A stretch of 64,000 nt of DNA from Stemphylium vesicarium. Taxonomy: Eukaryota > Ascomycota > Dothideomycetes > Pleosporales > Pleosporaceae. A program made the translations under genes and the position numbers. The notes under the pieces were generated by a model. It was not told the origin of the DNA and ran no database searches. It saw only the letters and a program-made list of their open reading frames with translations. Below are positions 8,760 through 19,945 of the stretch, piece by piece (the first letter of the stretch is position 1; each line of letters starts with the position of its first letter). The DNA lies in the NCBI GenBank assembly GCA_004380135.1, contig QXCR01000025.1, forward strand, positions 124,001 to 188,000, written 5' to 3'.

Positions 8760-10822
8760 ATGGTCGGCGTCCCAAAAAGTACAGGATGCGTCATCTGCCG
8801 GAGAAGGAAGATTAGTAAGTAGTCAGGATCCTTCTTCCGTCCGAACATGTTCTGACAGTTACTAGAGTGCGGTAGGGCTGGCTCCATGACTTGAGCACGA
8901 CTCGAGCACCCTGACTAATGTTGAACAAGACGAGTCCTGGCCAGCTTGCTTAAACTGCCAAAAGAACGGCAAGGCTTGCCCTGGCCCTCCAGCGCGACAC
9001 ACTTTCAGAGACCTCGGTCCCAGGCTCAATCTACGGTCAACGAGTTTCGTTGTGGAGGAGGCCAGCACGCCGCCAGGTAAGCTCCATCTGTGGGAATTGG
9101 AACCTTATATTTACCTCTAGGATAGAACAGCAAGAAAATCGTTTAACACAACTGAATGAAAAGTACGCCGAAAATGGATCCGTCACACACAAGTTCAGGA
9201 TATCGCAAAGCGGTCCAACACACCGGAAACGGTCCCCACGGTCGACTTCGGCGAGTTTGAGTCCGCCCAAGTCGCCTTTGCTAAGGCATCCCTCATTATC
9301 GCAGGATCAACAGCTCGCTCATGCCTTGATCGCGGCTACTAGGACAGGGAGCACTGGGCACCGAATGTCGGTATTTGGTGGATTTATACAAGAGGTTCCG
9401 GCCAGGATTGGGCACAATGCTGCGCTTGACGCAGCGGTCACCGTATTAGTGAACGTCCACACTTGCTTGGTATACAAGAGGACGGCACATGAGATCGTAT
9501 CCCCAGAATTGTACATACGGGCGATCAAGACGCTACAAACGTGCCTTGAGCATCCAAAACTTGGCTTGTCGCCCGAGACACTTTGCGCATCAGTACTCCT
9601 CGGTCTGGTCGAGGTAAGATGTATCCATTTCATGTACAGCATTACAAGCATATTTACATATCTAGGCATTTGCGGGACCAAGGACGGGTAATCGCTATCT
9701 TACCCATGTCGGAGGAGCGGGAAGATTGATGGAACTGCAAGGCCCTGGCAGATATCACGACACCTTCACAAAGGAAATTCTACGCTTTAACAGGGGCGGA
9801 ATAGTAAGTTATAGCCTTCGCATCGCAGAGGAAAGGCGGTGGCTTCCGGGAGTCCCAGAGGCAAATACTTTTGGGTGCTAAATTATCGGCAGATTATTAC
9901 GTGCATGTATGAGCGCAAGCCTTGCTTTCTCGCCTCACCTGGTTGGCGAGAAATCGCTTTCGACAAAACGGGGCTTGGGTTCGATGACTGCCTAAACACC
10001 GACTTGATGCAATATATGGCTGAGCTACCGGGTATCTTCAACGAGCTGAAAGCGCTAGGCGATCAATACGTCTTCCAACCCTCACACACGAAGAATTTCA
10101 ATTTGAGTTCGAGTGGGGCATCGCACAAATCTTTATCTGGGACTCCCTCGTCGCTTGACTTCTCAACCGATTCATTTGATGAAGTCGATTTCTTGGACGA
10201 GTTGCAGCCCATCGATGCGTCCTACCGAGTCGATCCAACTATCTATGCTTGTCCATACGACCCCGCACGCGCTGCGTTGTTGTACAAGGTACGCAATCTC
10301 AAGGAAGCTCTTTGCATCTTGGGAGGGCACATGGATGAGAAGCTTAGAAACGGGACCGTTGCATCCGAGACCGCACCCAGAGAAGAGGGTAGCCCGATGC
10401 ACACAACATATCACTTCAGCAACTGGCGCGACATGACGGCTTACAATTGTTTTTGGTCCGTCGTTATATTAACTAACAAAGTCCTTATGCGACTTCTACC
10501 GCCCTTCGGCCGAACCGTCTACGAGCTACAATCTGAATGCCGAACAATTGCTCTCGAGATATGCAAGACATGGGAAGATGCTTGGGCTAGCAGGCCGATA
10601 GGCGCATTTCATACGGGGCTCAGCTTTGTTGTTGCATACGAGTACTGTACGGCGGAAGTCCAACAGTGGATAGTCAAGGGGCTGAACTCCCTTCTGGACT
10701 ACCAACAGGTTGATGCGTTCCGTTGGTCCGACGAAGTCATCACCCACATGTCCTCGAAGCTAGCCGGGGAGGGGCCCGACCTCGCTTTTTCAAATATCAG
10801 GGTCTCGGAGGATGCGACGTGA
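8760..10822 (+). CDS. Zn2Cys6 transcription factor with a 6-nt microexon
   Basis: Six exons: 8760-8814, 8866-8871, 8930-9076, 9126-9613, 9666-9803, 9893-10822; 587 aa. The N-terminus MVGVPKSTGCVICRRRKIK leads into a complete binuclear zinc cluster with spacing C-x2-C-x6-C-x6-C-x2-C-x6-C (about residues 10-36), which binds DNA as a dimer in the nucleus. The cluster only closes if a 6-nt exon (8866-8871) is included; it supplies most of the Lys codon, the third Cys and the first base of the Asp codon. A short Gln/Asn/Leu-rich stretch follows, then the middle homology region, including GGAGRLMELQGPGRYHD and LRFNRGG (exon 5) and WREIAFDK (exon 6), typical of Aro80/ACU-15-like fungal regulators. 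Exons 4 to 6 join in phase 0, and every intron is GT..AG. The target genes are unknown; neighbours give no clear clue. Confidence 0.85.
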
Positions 10823-11878
10823 ATGGAGCGTGTTTTCACAAGCCCAAAATTGTGCCGCCAACGTGACTCAGCACAATTCGAGCGCCAATTCGAGCAAATG
10901 AGGGCATAATCGCGGGCCGAGGCTTTGCCAGAGTCCAGTCTTGTGAAGAACGTGGCAAAGACAACATCTCACTCGCATTCTTACTTGCATGCGGCTACTA
11001 CATGATGCAGCAATCATCAGATCGTGGGGGCTAAAATAATTCCCACGTTGGTGGTCCAGATGCTGACCCCCTCACCCAATATCTGGACCGGACCGCAGGC
11101 GCAATCAAGCCACGGCGCCTATTATACAACGTCTCTCTTTGTCTAGCTTCTGTCGTGTCTCAATCACCAAGGGACGAAAAAATAAGCCCCCCCGCCTTGC
11201 TTACTATCGGCGTTTGTTACACAGAGACTCGGGTCTTGTTGCTGAGGTCGGTGTTCTCGGATTCAATTGATTGTGAGGGCGGGGGTGGCGACGGCCTGTT
11301 AACGAGAGGGCTCTCGCGAGATTTGTGCGTTGCGCACATGAGATCGATAAGTAAAATGTCAATCGGGTGGATAATTTGGAAATGCAGAATTTGTGATGCA
11401 AATGATAATCTTTTCTTTTCGCTATATTTGGATTTTCTCTCTCCATTGCGGTTTTCTACCTATGTATCCATGCATCATCGTAATCGTCATGTTTCGCATC
11501 GTTGAAATCCCATGTGTTTTTTCTTCTCCTTTTCTGTTTCCCCCATCTTCATTTTCGCATTGTTCCCTTTCTTTCTGACTCCTTTTCTCCGTCTGCACCA
11601 TGCCATGCGCCCGGTAGTCTGTGTATTGTGGACCGCGGGTAGGGAGAGAGAAGCAAAGCAAAAAGAAGGAAAGACGGAAAGAACCCCTGCATGCATTGGG
11701 AATAGGACGCGAAAAGCAGAAAGCCAAAAAAATGCAAAGCGCGAGATATTCAACAGTAGGAAAGTCCGATCCTTGTTTCCCGCAAAGAAATTCTCCGTGC
11801 TCCACTCAACACCTTCCCGCACCCAGGTTATCCCTCATCGTCGTCGTAGGCGCCTCGATCCCAGATGCTTTTTTACAT
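10823..11878. other. Convergent 3' intergenic region, pyrimidine-rich
   Basis: This separates the stop codons of the Zn2Cys6 gene (+) and the cupin gene (-). A long T/C-rich tract covers roughly 11390-11600. Several ORFs on both strands arise from this biased composition and carry no domain. I see no gene here. Confidence 0.5.
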
Positions 11879-12681
11879 CTAGATGCCGCACCTCTTCTTA
11901 CACTCATCACTGCCGATGATAGCGCCAGTGCCGATTTCAGGGATACCGCTGCCGAGGTCTGCGGTATTGAGCGAAGCATCGCCGAATCCAGCGGTGATGA
12001 TGTCTTGCGGGACGGACCAGAGGCTGGGGAGGATGTTGAGTGTGCCGCTGTCGTCTGAGTTAAGGGAGCTGATGAGGAGGGCGGGTTCGCAGTCTGTAGG
12101 GTATTTGGGTTAGTCATGTTATTCATTGTTGTTATTTGGGGTGTTGGATAGTGGTTGGGATGTAAAATATGTATCACTATCAGGGAGTGAAGAAGAGAGG
12201 GTGAAAGCTTACTGTTGTTCTGCATCATGTGCAGACTAGCCTGAGGGAAAACCGTAGCCATCATGGGCAACAGGTTCACCCTCCTCAGCCCAACTCCATT
12301 CTCTCCGATCATGTACGTCGTCGTGTTACCCGTGATGGCAGTAACAATGTTAGTTGCTCGCGGGTGCAGGTGCGGTGGTAGCATGCCGCATGGCGCCAAC
12401 TTCAGCAGAGCAATACTAGAGCCGAGGCCGGTGACGGCAGGGAAACTGGCGGCATCGGCGTTAATGACGGCGCCGTTGGATGAGTTGTAGTTGGGGTGCT
12501 TGGAGAAGTCGTAGACCCAGTCCTCAGCATTGGGCAGGAGGGCAAGGCGGTCGAAACTCGTGGCTGCGCTTTTCAGCTTAGCATTGAGCTCTGGGTTGAC
12601 GGTGCGGGACTTGGGCTGTTGGTAGGCAGAGGTGAGGGAAGCCATGGTGGCAAGGAAAACTATGGCGAGGTTGGACAACAT
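11879..12681 (-). CDS. Secreted cupin (spherulin/germin-like)
   Basis: Two exons, 12681-12213 and 12093-11879, with a 119-nt intron (12094-12212), giving 227 aa. Residues 1-19 (MLSNLAIVFLATMASLTSA) are a clear signal peptide, so the protein is probably secreted or wall-bound. The cupin barrel follows: motif 1 is GMLPPHLHPRATNIVTAITG and motif 2 is FPQASLHMMQNN. Germins use His, His, Glu in motif 1 and His in motif 2 to bind manganese; here the Glu position is Asn, as I recall for one fungal spherulin-like subgroup. The C-terminus has two Cys (DECKKRCGI) that could form a disulfide with each other or with the Cys after the intron. Enzymatic activity is unknown; a storage, stress or spore-related role is only an analogy to spherulin 1. 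Confidence 0.82.
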
Positions 12682-15137
12682 GATGATGGTGGTGGTGAGG
12701 TTTGTGATGTGGAAAGTTGTGATGTTTTGAGGTCGGGATTAATGAAGAAGGGCTTGTTGGGATAAGTTGGAGTGACGAGCGGATAGGCCCTTTTTGTATC
12801 TGTAGACGACGATGTAGGTAGAGGTGTCCCTGGTCAATGAGACGTAATGGTCGCCGACGATGAGGCTATGCTACGGCAAGCCTTATATCGAATGCGGGGT
12901 GAGATGAGATCCTTCCGGATCGTATCTGCAAGGTAGGGCGGAAATAGAATAGGAGGCTCGATGGTCTCTTGGGGGCCGGTTCTGGCTGACTGAAAAGGGT
13001 GGATGAAGTGTGGAGTGGTGAGATTAGATCTATCGTTTTCGATGCCACTCTATGCAAGTCATGCATCCGGGCGGGCTTTTATACATCTGGCACCGGGAAT
13101 GCGAGACTGGCGGTCAAGGGCGGGTGTAGAAAAGAGGAAAGGGTGCGTGAAGCGGATGATGGGCTGCTGACCCCTCGGTCTGCAATCGTCGTCGTAGGCT
13201 TTCAAGCCACTGTTACTCTTGCTTGGTGAAGGCGTGCGTTAGGAAGGCTGGTCGGTTATTGGCGCGTTCCTGGATATGAGCGTCATGCCCTGACTTGCGC
13301 TGTGACCGATTTAGATATCCTAGTTGGAAAAAGAGACTCCGCGTGCTGCGCTTTTGCTATCGGTATAGATGTCAAGAATGGCGTTTATCGTTCACCGTCT
13401 TGTGATATCAGTTGTAAATTCGCAATCGAGTACCGGATATTGCTTCTCTCGCGAGGTACTTCGGTACATGGATACTTCCGATCTATCTGCAAACCTGGTC
13501 AGTGGATTGACGCTTGGGCTTGAGACCGTGTGTGCGACCGCCATGAGCCGGCTCCTGGGGTAAAGCATGCTCTGGCCAGAAACAGCTGTAATAGATTGCC
13601 TTATCGTGACTTGTCATGTGAATTGACCTGTTCGAGCCTCGAGGAAAAGGTGCTTGTAACAGAGAGTGGTTGTAAGTGCGTGATTGAGATACTTCCGTCA
13701 CATGCGTTCTGCTGCTGCGTGCTTTCCTTGGTAAGAGATACCGATTTCGTGTAACTGGATGATGCTCATGAGTGTTGCCTGGGTCGTGAGAGGGTCACTA
13801 GCGCAGCCATAAACTCAAATGCAGGGTGTAATGCCCTTACATACTGTACCTTCCGCCAATAGCATCGTGAAGTCACCACCGACCTACGCCCTCAACTTGT
13901 GATTTCAACGACCTTCCCAAGTCGGACTATCGATGCGCGAAAACACAACTAATTGAGTCGCAAGCCTGCAGTTGTGGATAAGCGGGGCCGAGGTAGATTA
14001 TTACAGATCTATCCGTGGCCAGAGTTCTTGTGCTGCCTGACCATGTTCCAAGCTACCCACAAGCGACCATGAACACTAAAAAATTTGACATAACGCCTTA
14101 CGTTGTTGCGTCAGGCGTCGGTTGGGTGCAGATTGCCTAAAAACGCCACAGTTATACTGAACGGGGCGAAGTCTTCCGCTGGCTGTTGGTGGAGGTAGTC
14201 GATATTCTTAGTGACACTGTTGCACCAAGAGATTGCGCGATTAGTTCTGGGCAATTCAAGGCCAGCCAACAACCATGCAGGTGGATGTGCAACGAAAGGC
14301 TTAGGCGGGCCGCGCCAATTGTATCGTGGCTCTGCTGCATTAGCCTTACCATCCCAAGCGGCTGTGCATCAGCATCTTCAGGCTGGTTGGCCTGACGCTA
14401 GTGCGAGAGGAACATGCTTGCATTGTTGCACAACATCTTGTGATCTTGCTACACCTCTTTCTTGTACGTCGCCCCAACAGCTCTTACCCTCGAGAGAGTT
14501 ACTTGTAATTTCAAAGCCGCAAAGCTGTTCTTTTCAAGTTAGTATAAACACGTACAGCCCATGGTATTGCTGAAATAGCTTGCGACACAGAATCTTGTTA
14601 GCCCGAACTGAACTAGCCCAACGTCTCAAATAGATGAGTGAAAGGCGTTCAGCATTGAAAGTAGGTGCTAAACGCAGGTGATGATGCCTTCAGATAGTTT
14701 GTCACATTGTAATCCGGATTCAATGCTTCAAATGCTTCCGACCACCAAGGCTGGGTCAATCCTGGGTGCGCTCTTGCCGGTTCATGTCACTCGGGCTCGC
14801 ATCTTGGCCTCACTGGTGGTTTGAGCAGTACATGGTATACCCCTTACGGACTTCCATCATTCGTTCATAACGGCATCCTCAGAGCCTTCACTTTCCGCGC
14901 GCATGAGATAGGACATGGTGCCCCAAACTCCTCTCATAGCTTCAGCGCGGTCCTCGATGCTGAACAAGTTAAACCATCTTGTTCTTTGCAATTTTGGCGA
15001 ACACCAGTCAGGATCTGACGGTGTCTTGACAGGTAGTTTGCCTTCGGTGATATATTCCAGATATGCCGGATGTATGAGGAGTCTTAACAGGCTAATGTGG
15101 TGATTCAATGACGAAATCATGAAAACCTAGTGTCAGA
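12682..15137. other. 2.4-kb intergenic region, no supported gene
   Basis: Upstream of the cupin gene and downstream of the conserved gene at 15138. Open frames are short (at most 120 codons), overlap on both strands and lack recognisable motifs. I see no repeat or transposon signature. The part next to 12681 presumably carries the cupin promoter. Confidence 0.45.
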
Positions 15138-17086
15138 TTAGCGAACCAGACGGTCTGGGGCGGTTTCACTGGACCTTACATTGTCCCACTCCACATTTTT
15201 GTCCCTACCAACAGCCTCGTATGAGACCTTGGGATCCCAAAGCGGATTTCCTGGTCGCAGCGTCTTCCAGACTTCGGCTGGTGTTTGCCTTCGACGAGCT
15301 TTAGACCCATCCCGATTCCTCTCAACAGGCTTCTCTTCTGGTTTAGACGCTACATCTTTTGCGAGAACCTCGGTGGCTCCGGTAGCCTCACCGACCTCAC
15401 CCCCTGGGCCTCCGCCCCAGCGATCCTTTGTCGTCCACCATTTGCCTTCACCACCTCTTCGCTCAGACTTGCCCTCTCTGGCTCTCTCTTGAGCAAGCAG
15501 CAGCAGTCCGCCTAGCTCTCGTACAGCATCCAAGGTCGACTGGGCCTTTAATTTTCCAGTTGCGCCAAAGTTAACATCGGCTCTGCATTGCATGCCTAGC
15601 ACAGGACCCTCCATGAAACCTTGTCTAGCCTTTGTTCTGTCTCGAGGGCCGCGCCAAGCCACAGAGCTCATGCGAACAGGGAATCGGACGTGCTCGATTG
15701 TTAGCACAGGTGGACGGCGATGTGGGGAGAGTGTCACACCAAAAGCCCATACGATAGGCTCTAGGAAAGAGCGTACGCACTCAATGCGGTACTGGTCGGG
15801 CATTTCAGCACCATTTCCGATGCGGTAGCCCCGATAGGAGCCTTTCGAAAGATCGACTGGTCTACCCTGGGGTTCCATGTTTGCTGCCCATGGGGTCTTG
15901 GGTGGAGCAGCTCGAGCTGGAAGCGCACGATTCGAAGCAGTCGAGGTGTTCTCTGTCGTTAGGGCTCCCTTGCCGTTGCCATTGTTGCTTTGGATGTGTG
16001 CCGATCTTCCGGTATCTTCCGTCTTTGCCTTCTTGCGGGGCTCTTCGCCACCGGGCGCGCGAGATGTTGGAGTCTCTGTAGACGCCCGATCTGGGCCGGT
16101 TTCATGTAGAAGTTGGGCATCGGTGAAATCTGACAAGGGAGCTGAGTCTGTCTGCTCACCACCGTTTGCTTCTTGAGCAGGTGGGAGATACTCGTCTAAA
16201 GATGTGTCCCAATAGTAAGCTAGATTGTCGAGTCCCTCCCAAAACTTTCGAAAATGCGCCAAGCGAAGCGGCGCCTGGCTCCCACTGCTTTTACGCGTGA
16301 GAGTCGAGAAAGCATCAGCGTTGTTGACGAATAGCTCTCTTGCACGAAGAAAGAATTCTCGTTGCTCTGGTACCCTTCTGCCATTGCTCAGAAGTGCGGG
16401 AACGGTAGTAGTATTGTTGGGCGATGGTTGTTCTCCAGGGGCATCTAACCAGGATTTAGGAGGCAGGAACGACTCTGCGTTGTTTGACAAAGACGAAAGC
16501 AATGTTTCGAAGTCACATTCGGGCTGAAACGTGACATTGAGCAAGGCCAAGGTGTCTTCCCTAACATCTGTTGGTTTCTTCAGTCGTAGAAAATGTCCAG
16601 ATATTCTAGCGCCCGGCTCAGTCCACGAGGCCGGTGGTGCTCTGGTTGACGGCTCGGGCGGTTGTAGAGAGGGAAATGTGACGGGCGTCGGTTTCGATGG
16701 TGGCGACCTCTGTTTCTGCGTATCATATTGCCCCGCAAGTAGGTTTCCTATGAACGAATAGGCCTATATCAGCGACCATATTGCACGTGCACGACATGTC
16801 TCAGACGAAACATGTGTGAAATGTTCAACGAACAGGCCGGTCTGTGCAGGGCAGCTTAGAGCTTTAGCACCTTGCAAGACCTAGGGAACGGGAGGCAAGG
16901 TGCTATAGACGTAGAGCGTCAAAAACATGCTACATGTTATGTCGAGATTCTCCGCAATGTCGTTGGTGACAGATGTACACCTGAAACGCGCAGACTTGGC
17001 CTCGGCACGTACCCACGCGAGGCCCGAAGGGAACGGGGGAAGGCGAATGGAACGTGAATAGATGACTTACCACTGAAGCTGAACAT
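15138..17086 (-). CDS. Conserved fungal protein of unknown function
   Basis: Two exons: a 16-nt first exon at 17086-17071 (MFSFS plus one base), a 323-nt intron (16748-17070) and 16747-15138; 541 aa. The junction restores MFSFSGNLLAGQYDTQKQRS, and an in-frame stop lies just 5' of the acceptor, which supports the intron. Residues 20-75 are Pro/Ser-rich; about 75-200 looks helical and folded (HFLRLKKPTDVREDTLALLN, HFRKFWEGLDNLAYYWD). A disordered linker follows, then a second compact block near 300-430 (PDQYRIECVRSFLEPIVWAF, LTIEHVRFPVRMSSVAWRG). I recognise no named domain. The evenly spread aromatic and charged residues suggest a real, conserved intracellular protein; a role in transcription or chromatin would be a guess. 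Confidence 0.7.
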
Positions 17087-17992
17087 GATTGTATGCTTAT
17101 GCTAGGGACCCGACGATGACCCTCAGCACGGATGGCATGGGCGAAAGGTTGGTAAGTGCAGGTCGAGCGATGCCCGCGGATCCCTAGACTGGACGTGCGC
17201 ACCCAGCGCAGCGACGTCTCCACATGTGCACCACACTGATGGACGTCAACAAGCGTGCGATGGCTCTGCATGATTAGCCAACCTAATGACATTAGAAGTG
17301 AGGATTCTGGTAGATACTTCGCTCCATATATGGCCTGGTTGGCTGTACAACACCGCTGAGCTTATTTATGCATTAGCTCAAAGGCAACTGCAATGTAAAG
17401 TCCCTCGAATCCCCCAAATTCGACCAACAGCAAGGAACATGCTTTTACCAAAGTGTATTTTTGTATCGAGGCCGTGTTCAAAGTTCCGGCGATGATGGGG
17501 AGCACAAAGCTCAATCACGTGCGCCAGGCTCGCCAGTAGTCGCTAGTAGCAAGAGCCTCGTTCAGCGCCTTACCTTGCTTCCAACCATCACCACTCGCGT
17601 CATCAGAAACATCGCGAAGCTCGCAATGATGGCCGCCAGCATGTTCCGCCGGGCGGCTCGTCTCTCGGCTGAGACGCCGAAGCCGCTGCCGCTCAAAAAC
17701 TGCGAGGCCTACGGCGCTTCATGTGTGCTGTTCGAAGCGCGACATGAAGCCGCCCGCGTTTCAGACGGATACAAGCGCACCACAGCGTGCCAACGGTTGA
17801 CAAGCACCCGGTCGCTCTTCGAACGGCTACTAACATATTCTTCTCGTTAACCATTCATTCAGCATAACATACAATAACACTTCCAATTTCCTAGGTTAAT
17901 ATGCTCATAGTGCCCGCGGCGCTTGGTGTTCTTTCTCTCTGTCTATTTCACTGAGCCCTTGTCGGCGTTTCTTTCTATGAGCGATCGCTCGA
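17087..17992. other. Intergenic region with a doubtful short ORF
   Basis: Between the conserved gene (-) and the membrane-protein gene (+), so it should hold divergent promoters. An ATG at 17626 opens a 74-codon frame to 17850 with an Arg/Ala-rich start resembling a mitochondrial presequence, but nothing else supports it and it may be the 5' leader of the next gene. Confidence 0.4.
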
Positions 17993-19945
17993 ATGGCCTC
18001 CCCCCAACAGTCGATCACGACCGTAAATGGGAGACGATGTACACGTTCTCGGGCTCGAACAGCCCTCACGACCGCAACAGAGGAGTCATCAATTGTAACT
18101 TCTACTGAAGCCACAACTTCCACAGCCGTTCAAGAGGCTCCGCAAACACAAACCAGCACTACTGAGGCTCCCCCTCCTCCCCCGCCTCCACCACCACCAG
18201 TTCCATCTTCGACAAGACCGGCGACGTCAGCGGACCAGCCAGCAGAACAGCCGACTGTCGCCCCTACAACATCCACCACCGAAGCAGCAGCGGAAGCGTC
18301 CTCGACAGGTACGAGCAATGTGGTCCCTATATCATCTTCTGCGCGGGTAACCCCGCTTGCTCTTGCATCTTCGGGCCCAGCGACGGCTGCTGAAGAGCAG
18401 CCACCAGCGGCCGAGGCCACTGTCGAGGTGCCTTCGCAGGTCGCTGTGGTGTCTTCAGCTCCTTCCACGAGCCAAACGCCAACAAGCTCTGACCCAGTAT
18501 CAACAGCTGTCCCCTCGTCACTCGTTGCAACTTCGAAGACCCCGGCCCGCTTCACAGCCCCGGCCGCATCCGATGCCCCAACTACCGTAGACACGCGCCC
18601 AGAACTTCCCATAGAAACCGATACAGAGGCACAGCCCTCCATCACAGATTCAATACCCATTGGCGACATCTCTTCGACAGCTTCTTTACAGGGTGCCTCC
18701 CCGAGCGGAGGGTCTGCTGGAATCATTGCGCCTGATCAGGGGTCACCCGGAGACGACAGTCCCTTGACTTTGAATGGAAACGGAAACATTGGGGGCATCA
18801 TTGGAGGAGTTTTTGGTGGCATCGCTGCATTGGCTCTAATTAGTGGCCTGCTGTTCTTCTGCTTGCGGAAACGAAAGTCACAGCCAAGGAGATGGGACGA
18901 GAAGAGGCAAGATAGCCCAAGCTTCATGGAAAAGCTAAGGGCAATACCGACTGGCATGGGAGCTTTTGTTGCAAGGCTGAAGGGAAGCCAAGCTGGACCC
19001 ATTCGCAATCCCTATCAACGACATACTGTACAGAACAGCACTGGCTCCATATACTCGAGAGATTCTAGCGGCAGGATCCGATCAAGCAGCGAGCCTCAGG
19101 GAGCATTCGGGATCAATCGCACGGGTTCCAAAGGCAGCATATCAAGCAGGAAGAGTGAGAGGAATCTGCTTCGCAAGAAGCCTAGCAGTGTCTCTAATTA
19201 TCGATTCCCTGGAATCATAGAGGACACAGGCTCACCTAACCCATTCGCTGACCCGGATCCCTTGGGTGCGCTCTTGTTACTCAACCCCGATCCAAAAAGC
19301 ACGCCTGTAACACCCCAAGTTCCTGCCGCTACTGCAAGCCATGAACCCAGAGACCCGTTCGCATCTGCTCTTGATCCACCTCCTGCCGGACCAGCATGGC
19401 GAAATGGCCCATCTCACACTCATCAGCGTACGATGAGCTCAATGTCCGCGCTCAGCTCACACCCCCCATTATCATTATACATCACAGAAGACCCGTTCAA
19501 AGATCCACGCAATGCGCCACCGATGCCAAATCAGGCTGTGCTGCCACATCATAGCCGTCGTCGCTCTTCTATGGCCCTGCCTACCTTCAACGCACTCTCA
19601 ACGTTTGACGCAACCTCGACCTTCGCGTCCCGTGACTCGGATGTGTTCTACGGAGAACCAGGACCAAGCAGACCTGCCACCAATATGTTCACTCCAGCCA
19701 TGCCCACTGGCCGAACAGTCCGGCAATCGGACCCATTCGATCTTGACCGGCCTGAAGTTCTCGGCTTTGGGAGTGTTGTGAATCGAAGGGAAGTAAGAGG
19801 GAGTGTTACCAGACAAGCCACGCGCAACAAACGAACAAGCAGTGTGGGTAATTGGGGCAACACCGCTTCAAACACCAATTCATACGTTTTATACCCAAGA
19901 GAGAGCGCGAAACCACCGCCATTGGCCCCATTCGGAAAGAGGTGA
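17993..19945 (+). CDS. Ser/Thr/Pro-rich single-pass membrane protein (cell-surface sensor-like)
   Basis: A 650-aa ORF with ATG at 17993 and an in-frame stop at 17978. Residues 1-260 are dominated by Ser, Thr, Ala and Pro, with a run of ten or more Pro near 60; such regions are usually O-mannosylated ectodomains. A Gly-rich hydrophobic segment (about 266-289, GGVFGGIAALALISGLLFFC) is followed by the stop-transfer RKRKS. The cytosolic half (290-650) is disordered, basic and Ser-rich, with repeated D-P-F motifs (NPFADPDP, DPFASALDP, EDPFKDP, DPFDLDRP). This architecture resembles fungal wall-stress sensors of the Mid2/Wsc kind and Axl2-like proteins, but no cysteine-rich WSC domain is present. 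No signal peptide is visible at this start, so a 5' exon may be missing. Confidence 0.65.
   Translation: MASPQQSITTVNGRRCTRSRARTALTTATEESSIVTSTEATTSTAVQEAPQTQTSTTEAPPPPPPPPPPVPSSTRPATSADQPAEQPTVAPTTSTTEAAAEASSTGTSNVVPISSSARVTPLALASSGPATAAEEQPPAAEATVEVPSQVAVVSSAPSTSQTPTSSDPVSTAVPSSLVATSKTPARFTAPAASDAPTTVDTRPELPIETDTEAQPSITDSIPIGDISSTASLQGASPSGGSAGIIAPDQGSPGDDSPLTLNGNGNIGGIIGGVFGGIAALALISGLLFFCLRKRKSQPRRWDEKRQDSPSFMEKLRAIPTGMGAFVARLKGSQAGPIRNPYQRHTVQNSTGSIYSRDSSGRIRSSSEPQGAFGINRTGSKGSISSRKSERNLLRKKPSSVSNYRFPGIIEDTGSPNPFADPDPLGALLLLNPDPKSTPVTPQVPAATASHEPRDPFASALDPPPAGPAWRNGPSHTHQRTMSSMSALSSHPPLSLYITEDPFKDPRNAPPMPNQAVLPHHSRRRSSMALPTFNALSTFDATSTFASRDSDVFYGEPGPSRPATNMFTPAMPTGRTVRQSDPFDLDRPEVLGFGSVVNRREVRGSVTRQATRNKRTSSVGNWGNTASNTNSYVLYPRESAKPPPLAPFGKR

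Noticed and set aside
17626..17850. A 74-codon ORF with a presequence-like start
   Set aside because: Too short and unsupported; more likely a leader of the gene at 17993. Kept only as a remark.
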